A stretch of 64,000 bases of DNA from Bradyrhizobium sp. NAS96.2 (GTDB taxonomy: Bacteria > Pseudomonadota > Alphaproteobacteria > Rhizobiales > Xanthobacteraceae). Positions 47,417 to 56,234 of the stretch are shown here, piece after piece. The position numbers were made by a program, and so were the translations under genes. The notes below the pieces were generated by a model. The model had not been told where the DNA came from and made no database searches. It saw only the letters and a list, made by a program, of their open reading frames with translations. The number at the start of each line of letters is the position of its first letter. Positions within the stretch are counted from its first letter, which is position 1. The stretch is taken from the NCBI RefSeq assembly GCF_001908235.1, contig NZ_LGHK01000026.1:19168-83167 (forward strand), read 5' to 3'.

Positions 47417-48520
47417 TTAGCCGGCGGGCCGATCCATCTCCGCTACCTCGAAATTGAATCGATCGCGCAGATTCTTGCGTTGCTCGAGGATGTCCTTGAG
47501 GAACTCGCGATCGGCGTCGCTGCGCATCATCGGCTCGATCAGGTCGATCTGATTCATCGCGACGAGCTGGAGGATTTCGGTGCGCGGCTTGCCGGCCGCA
47601 TCGCGCGGCAATGCGTGCACGATCTGGATGTGCTCGGGCGGCTTGACGCCCTTGGCCGCGGCAAGCTCGCTGCGCAGCGTTTTTTCCAGCGCCGACTGAT
47701 CCGCCTCGACGAAGGCGTAGAGACCGACGCCGACGCGTCGGTCGGCAAAGGCGACGATCGCGGTATCGCGCACGTCAGGATTCCTGCGGATCAAATCGAC
47801 CAGCACGGGCGCGTCGTTGACCAGCCGCCGGCCGCCGCCTTCGCGGTCGGTGAAATTGAAGATGCCGCGCGTGATCGCCTGATAGACCTTCTTGCCGGTT
47901 TTCAGCCAGATGCTGGCGGCCGCGGACTTCTTCGCAAGCACCTTGCGTTCCATCGGCGTCAACGCCTCCGGCGCGTAGCTGCGCTTGTGCTTCAAGAGAT
48001 GCCGCAGATCCTCATAGGCTGCGATGCGGAACAGCCGGCTTCGGGTCTTGAAGCAGGCGGCGAGCTGGAAGTCGGTGAGATAAGCGCGGCCGTCGCGGCC
48101 GACAAGCCAGTTCTGCTCCTTGGCGAGGTCGTTGTGACAGATGCCGGCGCGATGCAGCTTGCGCAATGCGGCCTTGGCGGAACGGAAATACGCGACGTCG
48201 CCATGCGGCTTCGCCAGATGCAGCGCCGCGCCGTCGATGAAGCCGCGCACCAGCGCGCGCCGGCCGGCCCACAACAGCTTGGGCCCAACGTCGAGGTCGC
48301 GCGCCAGGGTCAGCGCGCGGCGTTCGCGCGAGAACAGATGCAGCGCCACGGCGAACGACCAGAACGGCACCTGATCGAGCCGGCGCAGCACGCCCTCGAC
48401 TTCGCCGTCATCGGCGCGGAAGCGGCCGCGCTCGACGGTCGAGAACACGTCGCGCTTGAGCAGCACACCCTGGCTCCATCGCGCCGACAGGGTGGCGTCG
48501 TCGTCTTTCGGCAAGCTCAT
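47417..48520 (-). CDS. Kinase-like protein fused to an AMP-ligase-type C-terminal domain
   Basis: A 367-residue protein with two unlike parts. Residues about 15-215 resemble the RIO/lipopolysaccharide kinase group: catalytic loop ICHNDLAKEQNWLV (H129, D131, N137) and YLTDFQLA (D150) for metal. Residues about 238-320 resemble the mobile C-terminal lid of acyl-CoA/AMP ligases: VRDTAIVAFADRRVGVGLYAFVE-like strand order, then LPRDAAGKPRTEIL, where K311 matches the catalytic Lys of adenylate-forming enzymes. No adenylation core is present. The start ATG 48520 is set by homology. It follows trmFO by 5 bases on the same strand. The kinase assignment is moderate; the lid-like domain is my reading. 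Confidence 0.75.
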   Translation of the reverse strand: MSLPKDDDATLSARWSQGVLLKRDVFSTVERGRFRADDGEVEGVLRRLDQVPFWSFAVALHLFSRERRALTLARDLDVGPKLLWAGRRALVRGFIDGAALHLAKPHGDVAYFRSAKAALRKLHRAGICHNDLAKEQNWLVGRDGRAYLTDFQLAACFKTRSRLFRIAAYEDLRHLLKHKRSYAPEALTPMERKVLAKKSAAASIWLKTGKKVYQAITRGIFNFTDREGGGRRLVNDAPVLVDLIRRNPDVRDTAIVAFADRRVGVGLYAFVEADQSALEKTLRSELAAAKGVKPPEHIQIVHALPRDAAGKPRTEILQLVAMNQIDLIEPMMRSDADREFLKDILEQRKNLRDRFNFEVAEMDRPAG

Positions 48521-48525
48521 GGCTG

Positions 48526-49959
48526 TCAGGCCGCTGCCGCAACGCGCAGGTGCTCTGCGATCCAGTGATCGAGATCGGCGAGCGCCCGCGCGCTGATCGC
48601 CTGCTTCTTGGCGACGGTCTTCTCGTTGCCGCGCAGCCGTGAGCCGTCCGGCTTCTTGGTCGGTGCACTGGCCAGCGGCGGGAACAGACCGAAATTGATA
48701 TTCATCGGCTGGAACGAGCGTGAACCGGCGTCGATGGTTTCGATATGGCCGCCGGTGATGTGGCCGAGCAGCGCGCCGAGCGCGGTGGTGGCAGGCGGTG
48801 GCGTCAGCGCGGCGCCGCGCATGTCGGCGGCGGCGCACAGGCCGGCAATCAGGCCGACGCTGGCCGACTCGACATAACCCTCGCAGCCCGTCATCTGCCC
48901 GGCGAAGCGCAGCCGCGGCTGTGCGCGCAGGCGCAGCTGACCATCGAGCAGTTTTGGCGAATTCAGGAAGGTGTTGCGATGCAGGCCGCCGAGGCGGGCG
49001 AACTCCGCATTCTCGAGGCCCGGGATGGTGCGGAACACGCGCTGCTGCGCGCCGTGCTTCAGCTTGGTCTGGAAGCCGACGATGTTGTAGAGCGTGCCGA
49101 GCTTGTTGTCCTGCCGCAGCTGGACGATCGCATATGGCTTCACCGTCGGATCGTGCGGATTGGTCAATCCGACCGGCTTCATCGGTCCGTGGCGCAGCGT
49201 CTCGTGACCGCGCTCGGCCATCACCTCGACCGGAAGGCAGCCGTCGAAATACGGCGTGTTGGTCTCCCAATCCTTGAAGTCGACCTTCTCACCGCCGAGC
49301 AGCGCCGTGACGAAGGCGTCATATTGCTCCCTGGTCATCGGGCAGTTGATGTAGTCGGCGCCGGTGCCGCCGGGACCGACCTTGTCGTAGCGCGACTGAA
49401 ACCAGGCCACCGACATGTCGATGGAATCCTTGTGCACGATCGGCGCGATCGCATCGAAGAAGGCCAGCGCGTTCTCGTCGGTCAGCTGCCTGATGGCGTC
49501 GGCGAGTGGTGCCGAGGTGAGGGGACCGGTTGCGACGATGACGTTGCTCCAGTCGGCCGGCGGCAGGCCTGCGACTTCCTCGCGGCTGATCTCGATCAGC
49601 GGATGCTCGTTGAGCGCCTTGGTGACGGCGGCGGAAAAGCCGTCGCGGTCGACGGCGAGCGCGCCGCCGGCGGGCACCTGGTTGGCATCGGCCGAGCGCA
49701 TGATGAGGGAGCCCAGCCGCCGCATCTCGGCGTGCAGCAGCCCGACGGCGTTGTTGGCCGCGTCGTCCGAGCGGAACGAGTTCGAGCAGACCAGTTCGGC
49801 GCAGCCGTCGGTCCGGTGCGCCTCGGTCATCCGTTGCGGGCGCATTTCGTGCAGGACGGCGCGGACGCCGGAATTGGCGACCTGCCAGGCGGCTTCCGAG
49901 CCGGCGAGCCCCGCGCCCACGATGTGCACAGGTTGGGAAGAGGATTGATGCGGTGTCAT
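48526..49959 (-). CDS. trmFO: tRNA (uracil-54-C5)-methyltransferase, folate/FAD-dependent (TrmFO)
   Basis: A 477-residue flavoenzyme that makes m5U54 in the tRNA T-loop using methylenetetrahydrofolate. FAD-binding [18 protein letters not shown] near the N-terminus, the catalytic-cysteine region [28 protein letters not shown], and [17 protein letters not shown] near the C-terminus. The gene is upstream of the kinase-like gene with a 5-base gap, so they form an operon. Confidence 0.96.
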   Translation of the reverse strand: MTPHQSSSQPVHIVGAGLAGSEAAWQVANSGVRAVLHEMRPQRMTEAHRTDGCAELVCSNSFRSDDAANNAVGLLHAEMRRLGSLIMRSADANQVPAGGALAVDRDGFSAAVTKALNEHPLIEISREEVAGLPPADWSNVIVATGPLTSAPLADAIRQLTDENALAFFDAIAPIVHKDSIDMSVAWFQSRYDKVGPGGTGADYINCPMTREQYDAFVTALLGGEKVDFKDWETNTPYFDGCLPVEVMAERGHETLRHGPMKPVGLTNPHDPTVKPYAIVQLRQDNKLGTLYNIVGFQTKLKHGAQQRVFRTIPGLENAEFARLGGLHRNTFLNSPKLLDGQLRLRAQPRLRFAGQMTGCEGYVESASVGLIAGLCAAADMRGAALTPPPATTALGALLGHITGGHIETIDAGSRSFQPMNINFGLFPPLASAPTKKPDGSRLRGNEKTVAKKQAISARALADLDHWIAEHLRVAAAA

Positions 49960-50009
49960 CGCGCAGCGTTAGCGCGTTTCGTGACCATATGCATCTGAAA
50001 CTGCGCCGG

Positions 50010-50060
50010 AAGCGTTCCAAGCGAAGTGGATACCGGTTCGCGTGAAGAAACGCGTCAAAC
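50010..50060. repeat. Dispersed repeat with CCGGTTCGCGTGAAGAAACGCGTC core
   Basis: AAGCGTTCCAAGCGAAGTGGATACCGGTTCGCGTGAAGAAACGCGTC-type units occur in many rhizobial genomes between genes. A shorter relative lies at 22727-22775 (CCGGTTCGCATC then AAACGCGTC). It is directly upstream of trmFO on that gene's promoter side. Confidence 0.6.
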
Positions 50061-50068
50061 CAAGGGGA

Positions 50069-50112
50069 TCAGAGCCTGTCCGTTCCGATGCCATCGGAAC
50101 GGACTGGCTCTG
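50069..50112. repeat. Strong hairpin before DUF1127
   Basis: TCAGAGCC-(TGTCCGTTCCGATG)-(CCATCGGAACGGAC)-GGCTCTGA: a nearly perfect 22-bp stem with one unpaired T on each side and a tiny loop. It lies between trmFO and DUF1127 on the minus strand, downstream of the terminator of the latter. Confidence 0.75.
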
Positions 50113-50120
50113 AAAACGAG

Positions 50121-50145
50121 AACGCCCGCTGTGGAAGCGGGCGTT
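50121..50145 (-). terminator. Terminator-like hairpin after DUF1127
   Basis: AACGCCCGCT-TCCAC-AGCGGGCGTT read on the minus strand, followed by CTCGTTTTC. A 10-bp stem. It lies 28 bases after the DUF1127 stop. Confidence 0.7.
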
Positions 50146-50173
50146 ATCCGTTCATCAGATGGCTTGCGGCCGA

Positions 50174-50326
50174 TTAGCCGTTGTAGGTACCGGCGGCAAC
50201 GCGCGGAATGTCCGAGCGATCGAGGCCGATATCGGCCAGTTCGCGATCGCTGAGCTGGGACAGTTCGCTGACATTGCGCTGATAATCCCGGAAAGCCTGG
50301 ATCATGCGGATGAGCGAGAGCAACAT
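50174..50326 (-). CDS. DUF1127 mini-protein
   Basis: A 50-residue protein, MLLSLIRMIQAFRDYQRNVS then ELSQLSDRELADIGLDRSDI, a textbook DUF1127 domain. AGGAG lies 7 bases before the ATG. Arg-rich DUF1127 proteins in alphaproteobacteria have been linked to phosphate and carbon metabolism and to RNA binding, and often respond to stress. It is a free-standing gene with a terminator-like hairpin at 50121. Confidence 0.92.
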   Translation of the reverse strand: MLLSLIRMIQAFRDYQRNVSELSQLSDRELADIGLDRSDIPRVAAGTYNG

Positions 50327-51070
50327 GGTAGTCTCCTAGTAGTTCAGATTCAGCTTTTCCAAAGCCTCATCGTTGAAGTGAATATAGATGATATAGTGCA
50401 GTGCGGTAGTTCCAATGTTGCGATGCAGCTAAGCTAAAAACGCATGGCGGAGGTAAGTTCCGGTTAACCGTTTGCGGCATCAAGAACGATGCCGAGGGCG
50501 GAAGTTCCGTCGGTATCGCCGCTCTCGATAAAATCTTCTATAGATCAGTGAGTTGATAGAATTCCGCTGGCCTTTACCGCGTTAAATATGTGGTAATTAC
50601 AGACCGCGCGATCAAGCTGAAATGGCGTTGTGAGTGAATGATCACGTCGATGTGTCCCATGCGTGATTCGCATGCAATATCTTGCCGTTAGAAGTGATTA
50701 TAAGTTCATTATATGATGGCGCGGACGCTCGACGGACGTAGCGTCAATCGGCCGCATTGACTCATGAGGTAACACGGCACTTTCCGCGGCGCGGATGTCG
50801 GCCGGGTGCAGGATGTCGCGGGGAATCGCCTGCTGCTTATCGGAAATGCGTCGACTGAAGTGAACGCCTCCAGCATCGCCAATGCGGCGCCGCTTCCTTA
50901 CCGGCTTGTAATCAAAACACTATGCAACGCATGCGCGATACGCGTGCAGCGCTCATCACATTCGTATCGCGCGAAGTTCATTCTGAACGGTGCCGGGAAC
51001 AGCGAATAATCATTCCGCAGATTCCGCAATCACGCAGGATTCTGTTCAAGAACAAAAGATGGAACATCCC
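50327..51070. other. Long intergenic region, relatively AT-rich
   Basis: A 744-base gap, the longest in the window. It holds the DUF1127 promoter on the left and that of the secreted protein on the right. Structures: GCGCGATACG (50933-50942) with CGTATCGCGC (50963-50972), a perfect 10-bp inverted repeat, and GTTCA-TTC-TGAAC (50976-50988). A 67-codon frame at 50806-51009 has no features of a real gene. AT content rises near 50550-50720. It may hold a small RNA, but I cannot name one. Confidence 0.45.
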
Positions 51071-51343
51071 ATGATCAAGACATTGATCGCAGCAACCACC
51101 ATGGCTGCCGTCGTTTACGCTGTTGCCCCGGCTCAGGCCGCTCATCGCCATCACATGGGCGTCGGCTGCAGCGGCGCCAATTTCGGCAAGACTGAAGCGG
51201 CCGTCGAAGCTATGGCTGACAATGAGGTCAAATTCGCGGCGGAGAAGGAAGTCTCGCTCGCCCAGGACGCGATGCTGAACAACAAGTGGGGCGCATGCGG
51301 CGAACACCTCGGCAAGGCCGCTGAAGCCAGCATGGCGAAGTAA
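51071..51343 (+). CDS. Small secreted protein
   Basis: A 90-residue exported protein: signal peptide (MIKTLIAATTMAAVVYAVAPA, cleavage after Ala-Gln-Ala), then a mature part with a conserved-looking pair of cysteines (VGCSGANFGK; WGACGEHLGKA) that may form a disulfide, and an amphipathic helix (AAEKEVSLAQDAMLNNK). ATG 51071 is used; ATG 51059 is an alternative. A strong terminator follows. I do not recognise the family; an adaptor or stress role is possible. Confidence 0.75.
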   Translation: MIKTLIAATTMAAVVYAVAPAQAAHRHHMGVGCSGANFGKTEAAVEAMADNEVKFAAEKEVSLAQDAMLNNKWGACGEHLGKAAEASMAK

Positions 51344-51360
51344 GCTTTGATCATGACGAC

Positions 51361-51394
51361 AAGGGCCGATTGCCTGGGGCAATCGGCCCTTTTT
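51361..51394 (+). terminator. Rho-independent terminator after the secreted protein
   Basis: AAGGGCCGATTGCC-TGGG-GCAATCGGCCCTT followed by TTTA. A 13-bp stem. It also separates this gene from the convergent AraC gene. Confidence 0.88.
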
Positions 51395-51426
51395 ATTTGG
51401 CTGGAGCGCGATCGGTCCGGATTGAA

Positions 51427-52425
51427 TCAGGAGCCGCTGTTCGCGATCAGCCCTCTCCGCACCGATTCACGCACGTCCGAGGGGGGCGCTCCGTATTGCC
51501 GGCGAAAGGTGCGGTTGAAATAGGACACGTCGCCGAAACCAACCTCAAAGGCGACCGCGCTCACAGGCCGATCGGCGTAGCGCGGATTGACGAGCAATCG
51601 ATGGGCTCGCGCGAGACGGCGCCCAAGCACAAATTGTGAAAATGTGGTCCCGTCGCCCTCAAACATCCGTTGCACTTGGCGCGGGGTGACGCCGTGCCGC
51701 CGCGCTACAGCCGCAACCGTGAGATTGCCATGATTGAGATGGTCGATGATATCGGCCTTGATGGCACGCAGCCGCGCTGCGCGGACGCCCTGCCCATGGG
51801 CAAGAGCTGCGGCATCTCTCGTTGCGCCGAGTGCCACAGCGATCAGATCGTGCACATGCGAGGCCACGTGGTGCTGTAGCTGAGGCGTGGCAAGCGCATC
51901 GTCCTCCTGCAGCGCTCCAACATAGCTCACCAACAATTTCAGCGCTTCGGTGGAGCGCGCAATGGGCTGCATCACGGAGGAATCGACGCTGCTCACCAGC
52001 GGCGCCAGCGCCGGCCGTGGAACGTGAAGGCACAGAATCTTCGCCGGGGCGGGGCAGACCATCGCGACCGGATCCGCCGAGCTGAGCAACAACCCGTCGC
52101 CGGCGCTCCACGTGACCTCGCGTCCACGCTGCACCATCATGGCATCGTGCGAGCCCATCACCAGGACAAGCCCGTCATTGCCATCCGCCAACTGCTCGGC
52201 ACCCCGCTCGTAGCGAAACGCCGACATGCTGGCTGACGTGATGGACAGCCCGGGCAGCATCCGCACGGTCACGTCCGCATGCAAGGAATGATCCGGCAGT
52301 GGCGCGAGCTCGGCCTGCAGCACCAGTCGACCGTACAGATCTCGCCATGCGGCCATACGGTCCTTCTCGGCAAAATCTTCCAGGGAAAACCGGGAAAGTG
52401 CAACGTCGTTGGCCGTCGAGGTCAT
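51427..52425 (-). CDS. AraC family transcriptional regulator
   Basis: A 332-residue regulator. The N-terminal cupin-like ligand-binding part (about 1-170) includes LVLVMGSHDAMMVQRGREV; the C-terminal AraC HTH pair (about 220-325) includes NLTVAAVARRHGVTPRQVQR and SAVAFEVGFGDVSYFNRTFR, the typical second-helix signature. ATG 52425 is preferred; 52551 would add 42 low-quality residues. Its targets are unknown; the divergent neighbour is 520 bases away. Confidence 0.88.
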   Translation of the reverse strand: MTSTANDVALSRFSLEDFAEKDRMAAWRDLYGRLVLQAELAPLPDHSLHADVTVRMLPGLSITSASMSAFRYERGAEQLADGNDGLVLVMGSHDAMMVQRGREVTWSAGDGLLLSSADPVAMVCPAPAKILCLHVPRPALAPLVSSVDSSVMQPIARSTEALKLLVSYVGALQEDDALATPQLQHHVASHVHDLIAVALGATRDAAALAHGQGVRAARLRAIKADIIDHLNHGNLTVAAVARRHGVTPRQVQRMFEGDGTTFSQFVLGRRLARAHRLLVNPRYADRPVSAVAFEVGFGDVSYFNRTFRRQYGAPPSDVRESVRRGLIANSGS

Positions 52426-52944
52426 CGGGAAACTCAAGCTGTCGCAACAGATGTCGCCGGAATGCCGCGTCTGGTTCACCAAGGCGACCCGGTTCGGCGG
52501 CAACAAGCCAACGCGACGCAGGGCTTCTAGCCAACGACTTGGCTCTGTCAAAGCGTCCTACGTATGTTCCATCCGCGGTTCCACGCGAGCGGCGAGTGCA
52601 GTCCGGGTGGAACGCACGTCCCACTGGCCGAACCGTATGCAGATTGAAATACCGACCCGCCAAGTCGTTTTCCTCCAATGTGTTGTCGCTCATGTCCAAG
52701 CCGGCAGGCGGACAAGTCACTAAAACCCATGGCGCAAGACTGGCTGCTCGCAGAAGGATAAGAGGTGATTTTAGCGCTACTTTTGCGTGTTGATGTCGCG
52801 CGCGGCGACGTCAGGCTTGCCATGGGCATCATCGGCGTACTGGCCGTGTTCCTCCGAATGTTACCGTTTGCCTGGATCGTATACCGGACCGCAACACCCA
52901 AGACGTCGCCAGCCGGAGCGGCAAAGCTCACAGTTCGAATTTTC
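52426..52944. other. Intergenic region between the AraC and DUF3574 genes
   Basis: About 519 bases with no recognisable gene. An open frame begins at GTG 52765 after AGGATAAGAG and runs in frame into the DUF3574 gene, giving a hydrophobic N-terminal extension of 60 residues; the signal-peptide start at 52945 is better. Several antisense frames are chance. No repeat or terminator stands out. Confidence 0.35.
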
Positions 52945-53370
52945 ATGCGCGCACTGATCCACGCCGCGGCGTGGCTTGTCCTCGTTGCGGGAAGTCAAAC
53001 ATCCGCCGCCGAAAGCGCAGCAACTTCGTGCCAGCTGATCAATGGCAAGTCGATGATGCAGGCCGAACTGTTGTTTGGACGTCGTATCGCCGGACATGGC
53101 AGCGTATCGGACGCCCAGTGGTCGGACTTCCTTCTGAGGGAAGTGACACCGCGCTTTCCAGATGGATTGACCCTGCTCAGGGCTTCTGGCCAGTGGCGCG
53201 ACCGGGACACGGGCCGGATCACACGCGAGCAGTCCTTTGTCGTGCGCATCATCGCTGCCGAGACCCCGGAGACCCTGGCACGCTTGACGGAGATTGGCAC
53301 CGCATACAGGCAGCGCTTTCACCAGCAGTCGGTTGGCCTCACGCTCTCGGTCACTTGCGCATCGTTCTGA
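52945..53370 (+). CDS. DUF3574 family secreted protein
   Basis: A 141-residue protein with a signal peptide (MRALIHAAAWLVLVAGSQTS) and the DUF3574 core (MMQAELLFGRRIAGHGSVSD, then WSDFLLREVTPRFPDGLTLL and VVRIIAAETPETLARLTEI). Ends in TLSVTCASF, with a Cys that may pair with the one in ATSCQLI. Function unknown. Monocistronic by spacing. Confidence 0.85.
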   Translation: MRALIHAAAWLVLVAGSQTSAAESAATSCQLINGKSMMQAELLFGRRIAGHGSVSDAQWSDFLLREVTPRFPDGLTLLRASGQWRDRDTGRITREQSFVVRIIAAETPETLARLTEIGTAYRQRFHQQSVGLTLSVTCASF

Positions 53371-53470
53371 CCACTCGCTGTGACCGCGACAAGTAATCTT
53401 TGGTCAAGGCTATCAAGGCCGCTTGCCCGGGGCCGTGGCCCTTTGACGTACCTTATGGCGACGTATCATC

Positions 53471-54286
53471 TTATGGTGCTTTGGCGAGTTGGGTGGCGAA
53501 GTAGCCGATCGTCTTGGCGTACACCTCACTCTTATTCCACTGCTGGATGACCGCGAAATTCTCGCTGCCGGGCTCCCAGCCCTTGCCCTTCTTCCAGCCG
53601 TAGCTCTTCAGGAAGTTCGCCGTCGACGCCAGCACGTCCGGCACGTTGTGCAGGAGGTCGCGCTTGCCGTTGCCGTCAAAGTCGACCGCGAACTTGATGT
53701 AGGACGACGGCATGAACTGGGTCTGGCCGATCTCGCCGGCCCAGGCCCCGCGCATCTCCTGCGGTGCGAGATCGCCGCGCTCGACGATGCGCAACGCATC
53801 CATCAACTCGGCCTTGAACATGTCGGAGCGGCGGCAATCATAGGCCAGCGTCGCCAGCGAACGCAGGGTTGGAAACTTGCCGGTGTTGACGCCGAAATCG
53901 GTTTCCAGGCCCCAGATCGCGACCAGGATTTCGCCGGGCACGCCGTAGGCTTCCTCGATACGCGACAGCACCGAGCCGTAGCGCTTCATCATGTCGGAGC
54001 CGCGATTGAGCCGCGGCGGCACCATGCGGCCCGAGAATTGCTCGAAGGTCTGGCTGAACACCTGCTGCGAATGATCGCGCGCCAGGATCGCCTTGTCCTG
54101 CGTGACGCCATTCAGCCCGGCCTGGATCGCGTTCTGTGAAATACCCTTTGCCACTGCCTCTTTCTTGAAATCGTCGAGCCAGGACTCGAACGTGCCCGTG
54201 CCGCATTGAGCGGCGAGCGCTGACGCGGTCGAGGTCATGAGCCATGCTCCAACGGCGAGGGTGTGAAAGGACAAGCGAGAGGTCAT
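53471..54286 (-). CDS. Lytic murein transglycosylase (MltB-like)
   Basis: A 271-residue periplasmic enzyme that cleaves peptidoglycan glycan strands. Signal peptide (RLSFHTLAVGAWLMTSTASA then LAAQ). The catalytic Glu is in AIWGLETDFGVNTG; other motifs are GEIGQTQFMPSSYIKFAVDF and NVPDVLASTANFLKSYGWKKG. This is the MltB-like SLT_2 fold. ATG 54286 has GGAG 11 bases before; the in-frame GTG at 54298 is less likely. It is shorter than E. coli MltB and lacks a C-terminal peptidoglycan-binding domain. Confidence 0.93.
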   Translation of the reverse strand: MTSRLSFHTLAVGAWLMTSTASALAAQCGTGTFESWLDDFKKEAVAKGISQNAIQAGLNGVTQDKAILARDHSQQVFSQTFEQFSGRMVPPRLNRGSDMMKRYGSVLSRIEEAYGVPGEILVAIWGLETDFGVNTGKFPTLRSLATLAYDCRRSDMFKAELMDALRIVERGDLAPQEMRGAWAGEIGQTQFMPSSYIKFAVDFDGNGKRDLLHNVPDVLASTANFLKSYGWKKGKGWEPGSENFAVIQQWNKSEVYAKTIGYFATQLAKAP

Positions 54287-54453
54287 AGGCAATTTCACTC
54301 CGGAGTCTGCGATGTCATCGATTGGTCGCGCAACGCGGCGGGTATGTTCGCGGCAACAGCGGCCAAAACAAGGCTCGTGATAGGGCTGTTCTTCTCGGGT
54401 CGCGCTGCAAATGCCACGCCAACTTCACATCCATTTGACGGTCCGGGACGACA

Positions 54454-54484
54454 AACCGCCGGCCGAATGTATCGGCCGGCGGTT
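54454..54484 (-). terminator. Strong hairpin after the DUF2189 gene
   Basis: AACCGCCGGCCGA-loop-TCGGCCGGCGGTT, a perfect 13-bp stem with a 5-base loop, followed on the minus strand by TTGTCG. It probably ends leftward transcription of the DUF2189 gene. Confidence 0.65.
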
Positions 54485-54518
54485 GCTGTGAGGTTTACGA
54501 GCTCAGGTTGACCGGCGC

Positions 54519-55430
54519 TTATCCGCGATCGCTGCGCCGCCACGGGAATAGGTTGGCGGGGAAGTCGGCGGCGGGCTTGCGCTCGCGCGGCTCGGGGAAC
54601 ACCGGCCGTGCGTTCGGATCCTTGACGATGACCTCGCGATAGAGATGCCAGGTGGCGTGACCGAGCAGGGGAATCACGACGGCAAGCCCGAGGAAGAACG
54701 GGATCGTGCCGAGCACCAGCAGCACGGCGACGATCAGGCCCCAGGCCGCCATCGGCACCGGGTTCTGCGCGACGGCGCGCATCGACGTCACCATGGCTTC
54801 GCCGGCGCTGGCCTGGCGATCGAGCATCATGGGGAAGGCGACCACGCTGATGCAAAGCGCCACGAGCGCGAACAGGAAGCCGACGCTGCAGCCGACCACG
54901 ATCAGCCACCAGCCTTGCGGCGTGGTGAGCACGCGCTCGGCGAAATCGGGAATGTCAGCCGCAATCGCATAACCGAACACCGCCGTGTAGATCGCCTGCG
55001 CGGTCGCAATCCAGGTCACGAACAGCGCGAACAAGATCGTTCCGACCCCGAGCATTGCGCCGAATGACGGCGAGCGGAAGACCTGAATGGCGTCCCACGC
55101 AGATGCTTCACCGCCGTCCTCGCGGCGGCGGCTCATCTCGTAGAGGCCGATCGCGGCAAACGGGCCGAGCAGGGCAAAGCCCGCGGCCAACGGAAACAGC
55201 AGGGGCAGCACGGAATAGCCGTGCACGGTGCGCGCGAGCACGATGCCGAGCACCGGATAGATCAGGCACAGGATGATGGCGTGGCTTGGCACCGCCTTGA
55301 AGTCTTCCCAGCCGAGACGCAGCGCTTGGTGCAAATCGGACAGGCCGATGGTGCGGATGACGGGCGCAGACGCGGCACCTTGTCCGCTCTGCGTCATCGA
55401 TGTGACATTGCCTTGGTATGGTGTGGCCAT
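54519..55430 (-). CDS. DUF2189 family integral membrane protein
   Basis: A 303-residue membrane protein with about six membrane segments. N-terminal GLSDLHQALRLGWEDFKAVP and HAIILCLIYPVLGIVL, then YSVLPLLFPLAAGFALLGPF and GLYEMSRRREDGGEASAW are characteristic of DUF2189. ATG 55430 (MATPYQGNVTSM) is preceded by GGGAGACAACGACC. The function is unknown. The frame stays open far upstream by chance. Confidence 0.88.
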   Translation of the reverse strand: MATPYQGNVTSMTQSGQGAASAPVIRTIGLSDLHQALRLGWEDFKAVPSHAIILCLIYPVLGIVLARTVHGYSVLPLLFPLAAGFALLGPFAAIGLYEMSRRREDGGEASAWDAIQVFRSPSFGAMLGVGTILFALFVTWIATAQAIYTAVFGYAIAADIPDFAERVLTTPQGWWLIVVGCSVGFLFALVALCISVVAFPMMLDRQASAGEAMVTSMRAVAQNPVPMAAWGLIVAVLLVLGTIPFFLGLAVVIPLLGHATWHLYREVIVKDPNARPVFPEPRERKPAADFPANLFPWRRSDRG

Positions 55431-55718
55431 GGTCGTTGTCTCCCTCTGGGCGGGCGCATTCTGCGCCCGGCGCGCGGGCACAAACGTACCGTCTCTCGAA
55501 GCGATCACGAGCAAGCCAGACGCGAAAGACAGAGCAGGGAACTGGCCGTGTCGCGAACTGTTGAGTGAGGCTACTCCCAAACCGCGGCAAAAGCACTCAC
55601 GCTTAAGTGAATGTCGCATTGGCAAGGTATTGAGGGGGCGATACACTTGAACTGCGACCGCGGTCAGCCGGCGCGTTGCCGTGTGACCTTCACATCTCAA
55701 CTCTCTTGGGAGCGAACG

Positions 55719-56132
55719 ATGAGCATTTTCGGAAAAATCATGGGCGCTATCTTCGGCAGCAGCGCCGGCGCGGCGCCCGCCGGTGGAACGGCCACAAGCG
55801 CAGCTCCCGCCGGTGGATCCGGCAGCGCGTCGCCATCTCCTGCCGCAGTGCCTGCTGGTGCTGCGCCCGCCCAGTCCGTTGACGTCGCCCCCATCCTCGA
55901 CAAGGCGGTCGCCGCCAAGGGCGAGAAGCTCGAGTGGCGCACCTCGATCGTCGACCTGATGAAGGCGCTCGACATCGACTCCAGCCTGTCGGCCCGCAAG
56001 GAGCTCGCCAAGGAGCTCGGCTACAGCGGCGACACCAACGATTCCGCCAGCATGAACATCTGGCTGCACAAGCAGGTGATGGCCAAGCTCGCGGCCAATG
56101 GCGGCGTGCTGCCTGCTGACATCAAGCACTGA
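55719..56132 (+). CDS. DUF3597 family protein
   Basis: A 137-residue protein: a Ala/Gly/Ser/Pro-rich N-terminal part (residues about 10-50) and a conserved C-terminal domain (about 52-137, DVAPILDKAVAAKGEKLEWR, then SIVDLMKALDIDSSLSARKE) which resembles a LysM-like domain of the DUF3597 family. ATG 55719 follows GGGAGCGAACG. No signal peptide. Function unknown. A strong terminator follows. Confidence 0.88.
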   Translation: MSIFGKIMGAIFGSSAGAAPAGGTATSAAPAGGSGSASPSPAAVPAGAAPAQSVDVAPILDKAVAAKGEKLEWRTSIVDLMKALDIDSSLSARKELAKELGYSGDTNDSASMNIWLHKQVMAKLAANGGVLPADIKH

Positions 56133-56157
56133 CGGGATCATCATCCCGCACACGGCC

Positions 56158-56186
56158 AGGGCCCGCGCCAGCGCGGGCCCTTTTTT
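56158..56186 (+). terminator. Rho-independent terminator after DUF3597
   Basis: AGGGCCCGCGC-CA-GCGCGGGCCC followed by TTTTTT: a 10-bp perfect stem with a tight loop and a six-T run. Textbook terminator. Confidence 0.92.
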
Positions 56187-56234
56187 ATGGATCGGCGAGC
56201 ATCTATAGATCGGCAAACAAGAAGGAGAACGCTC

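Noticed and set aside
50806..51009. A 67-codon frame in the long intergenic region
   Set aside because: No recognisable features, and it runs through the inverted repeats at 50933-50988.
52765..52944. A 60-residue N-terminal extension of the DUF3574 gene starting at GTG 52765
   Set aside because: The signal peptide begins cleanly at 52945; the extension adds another hydrophobic stretch with no family match. It remains possible because AGGATAAGAG precedes it.
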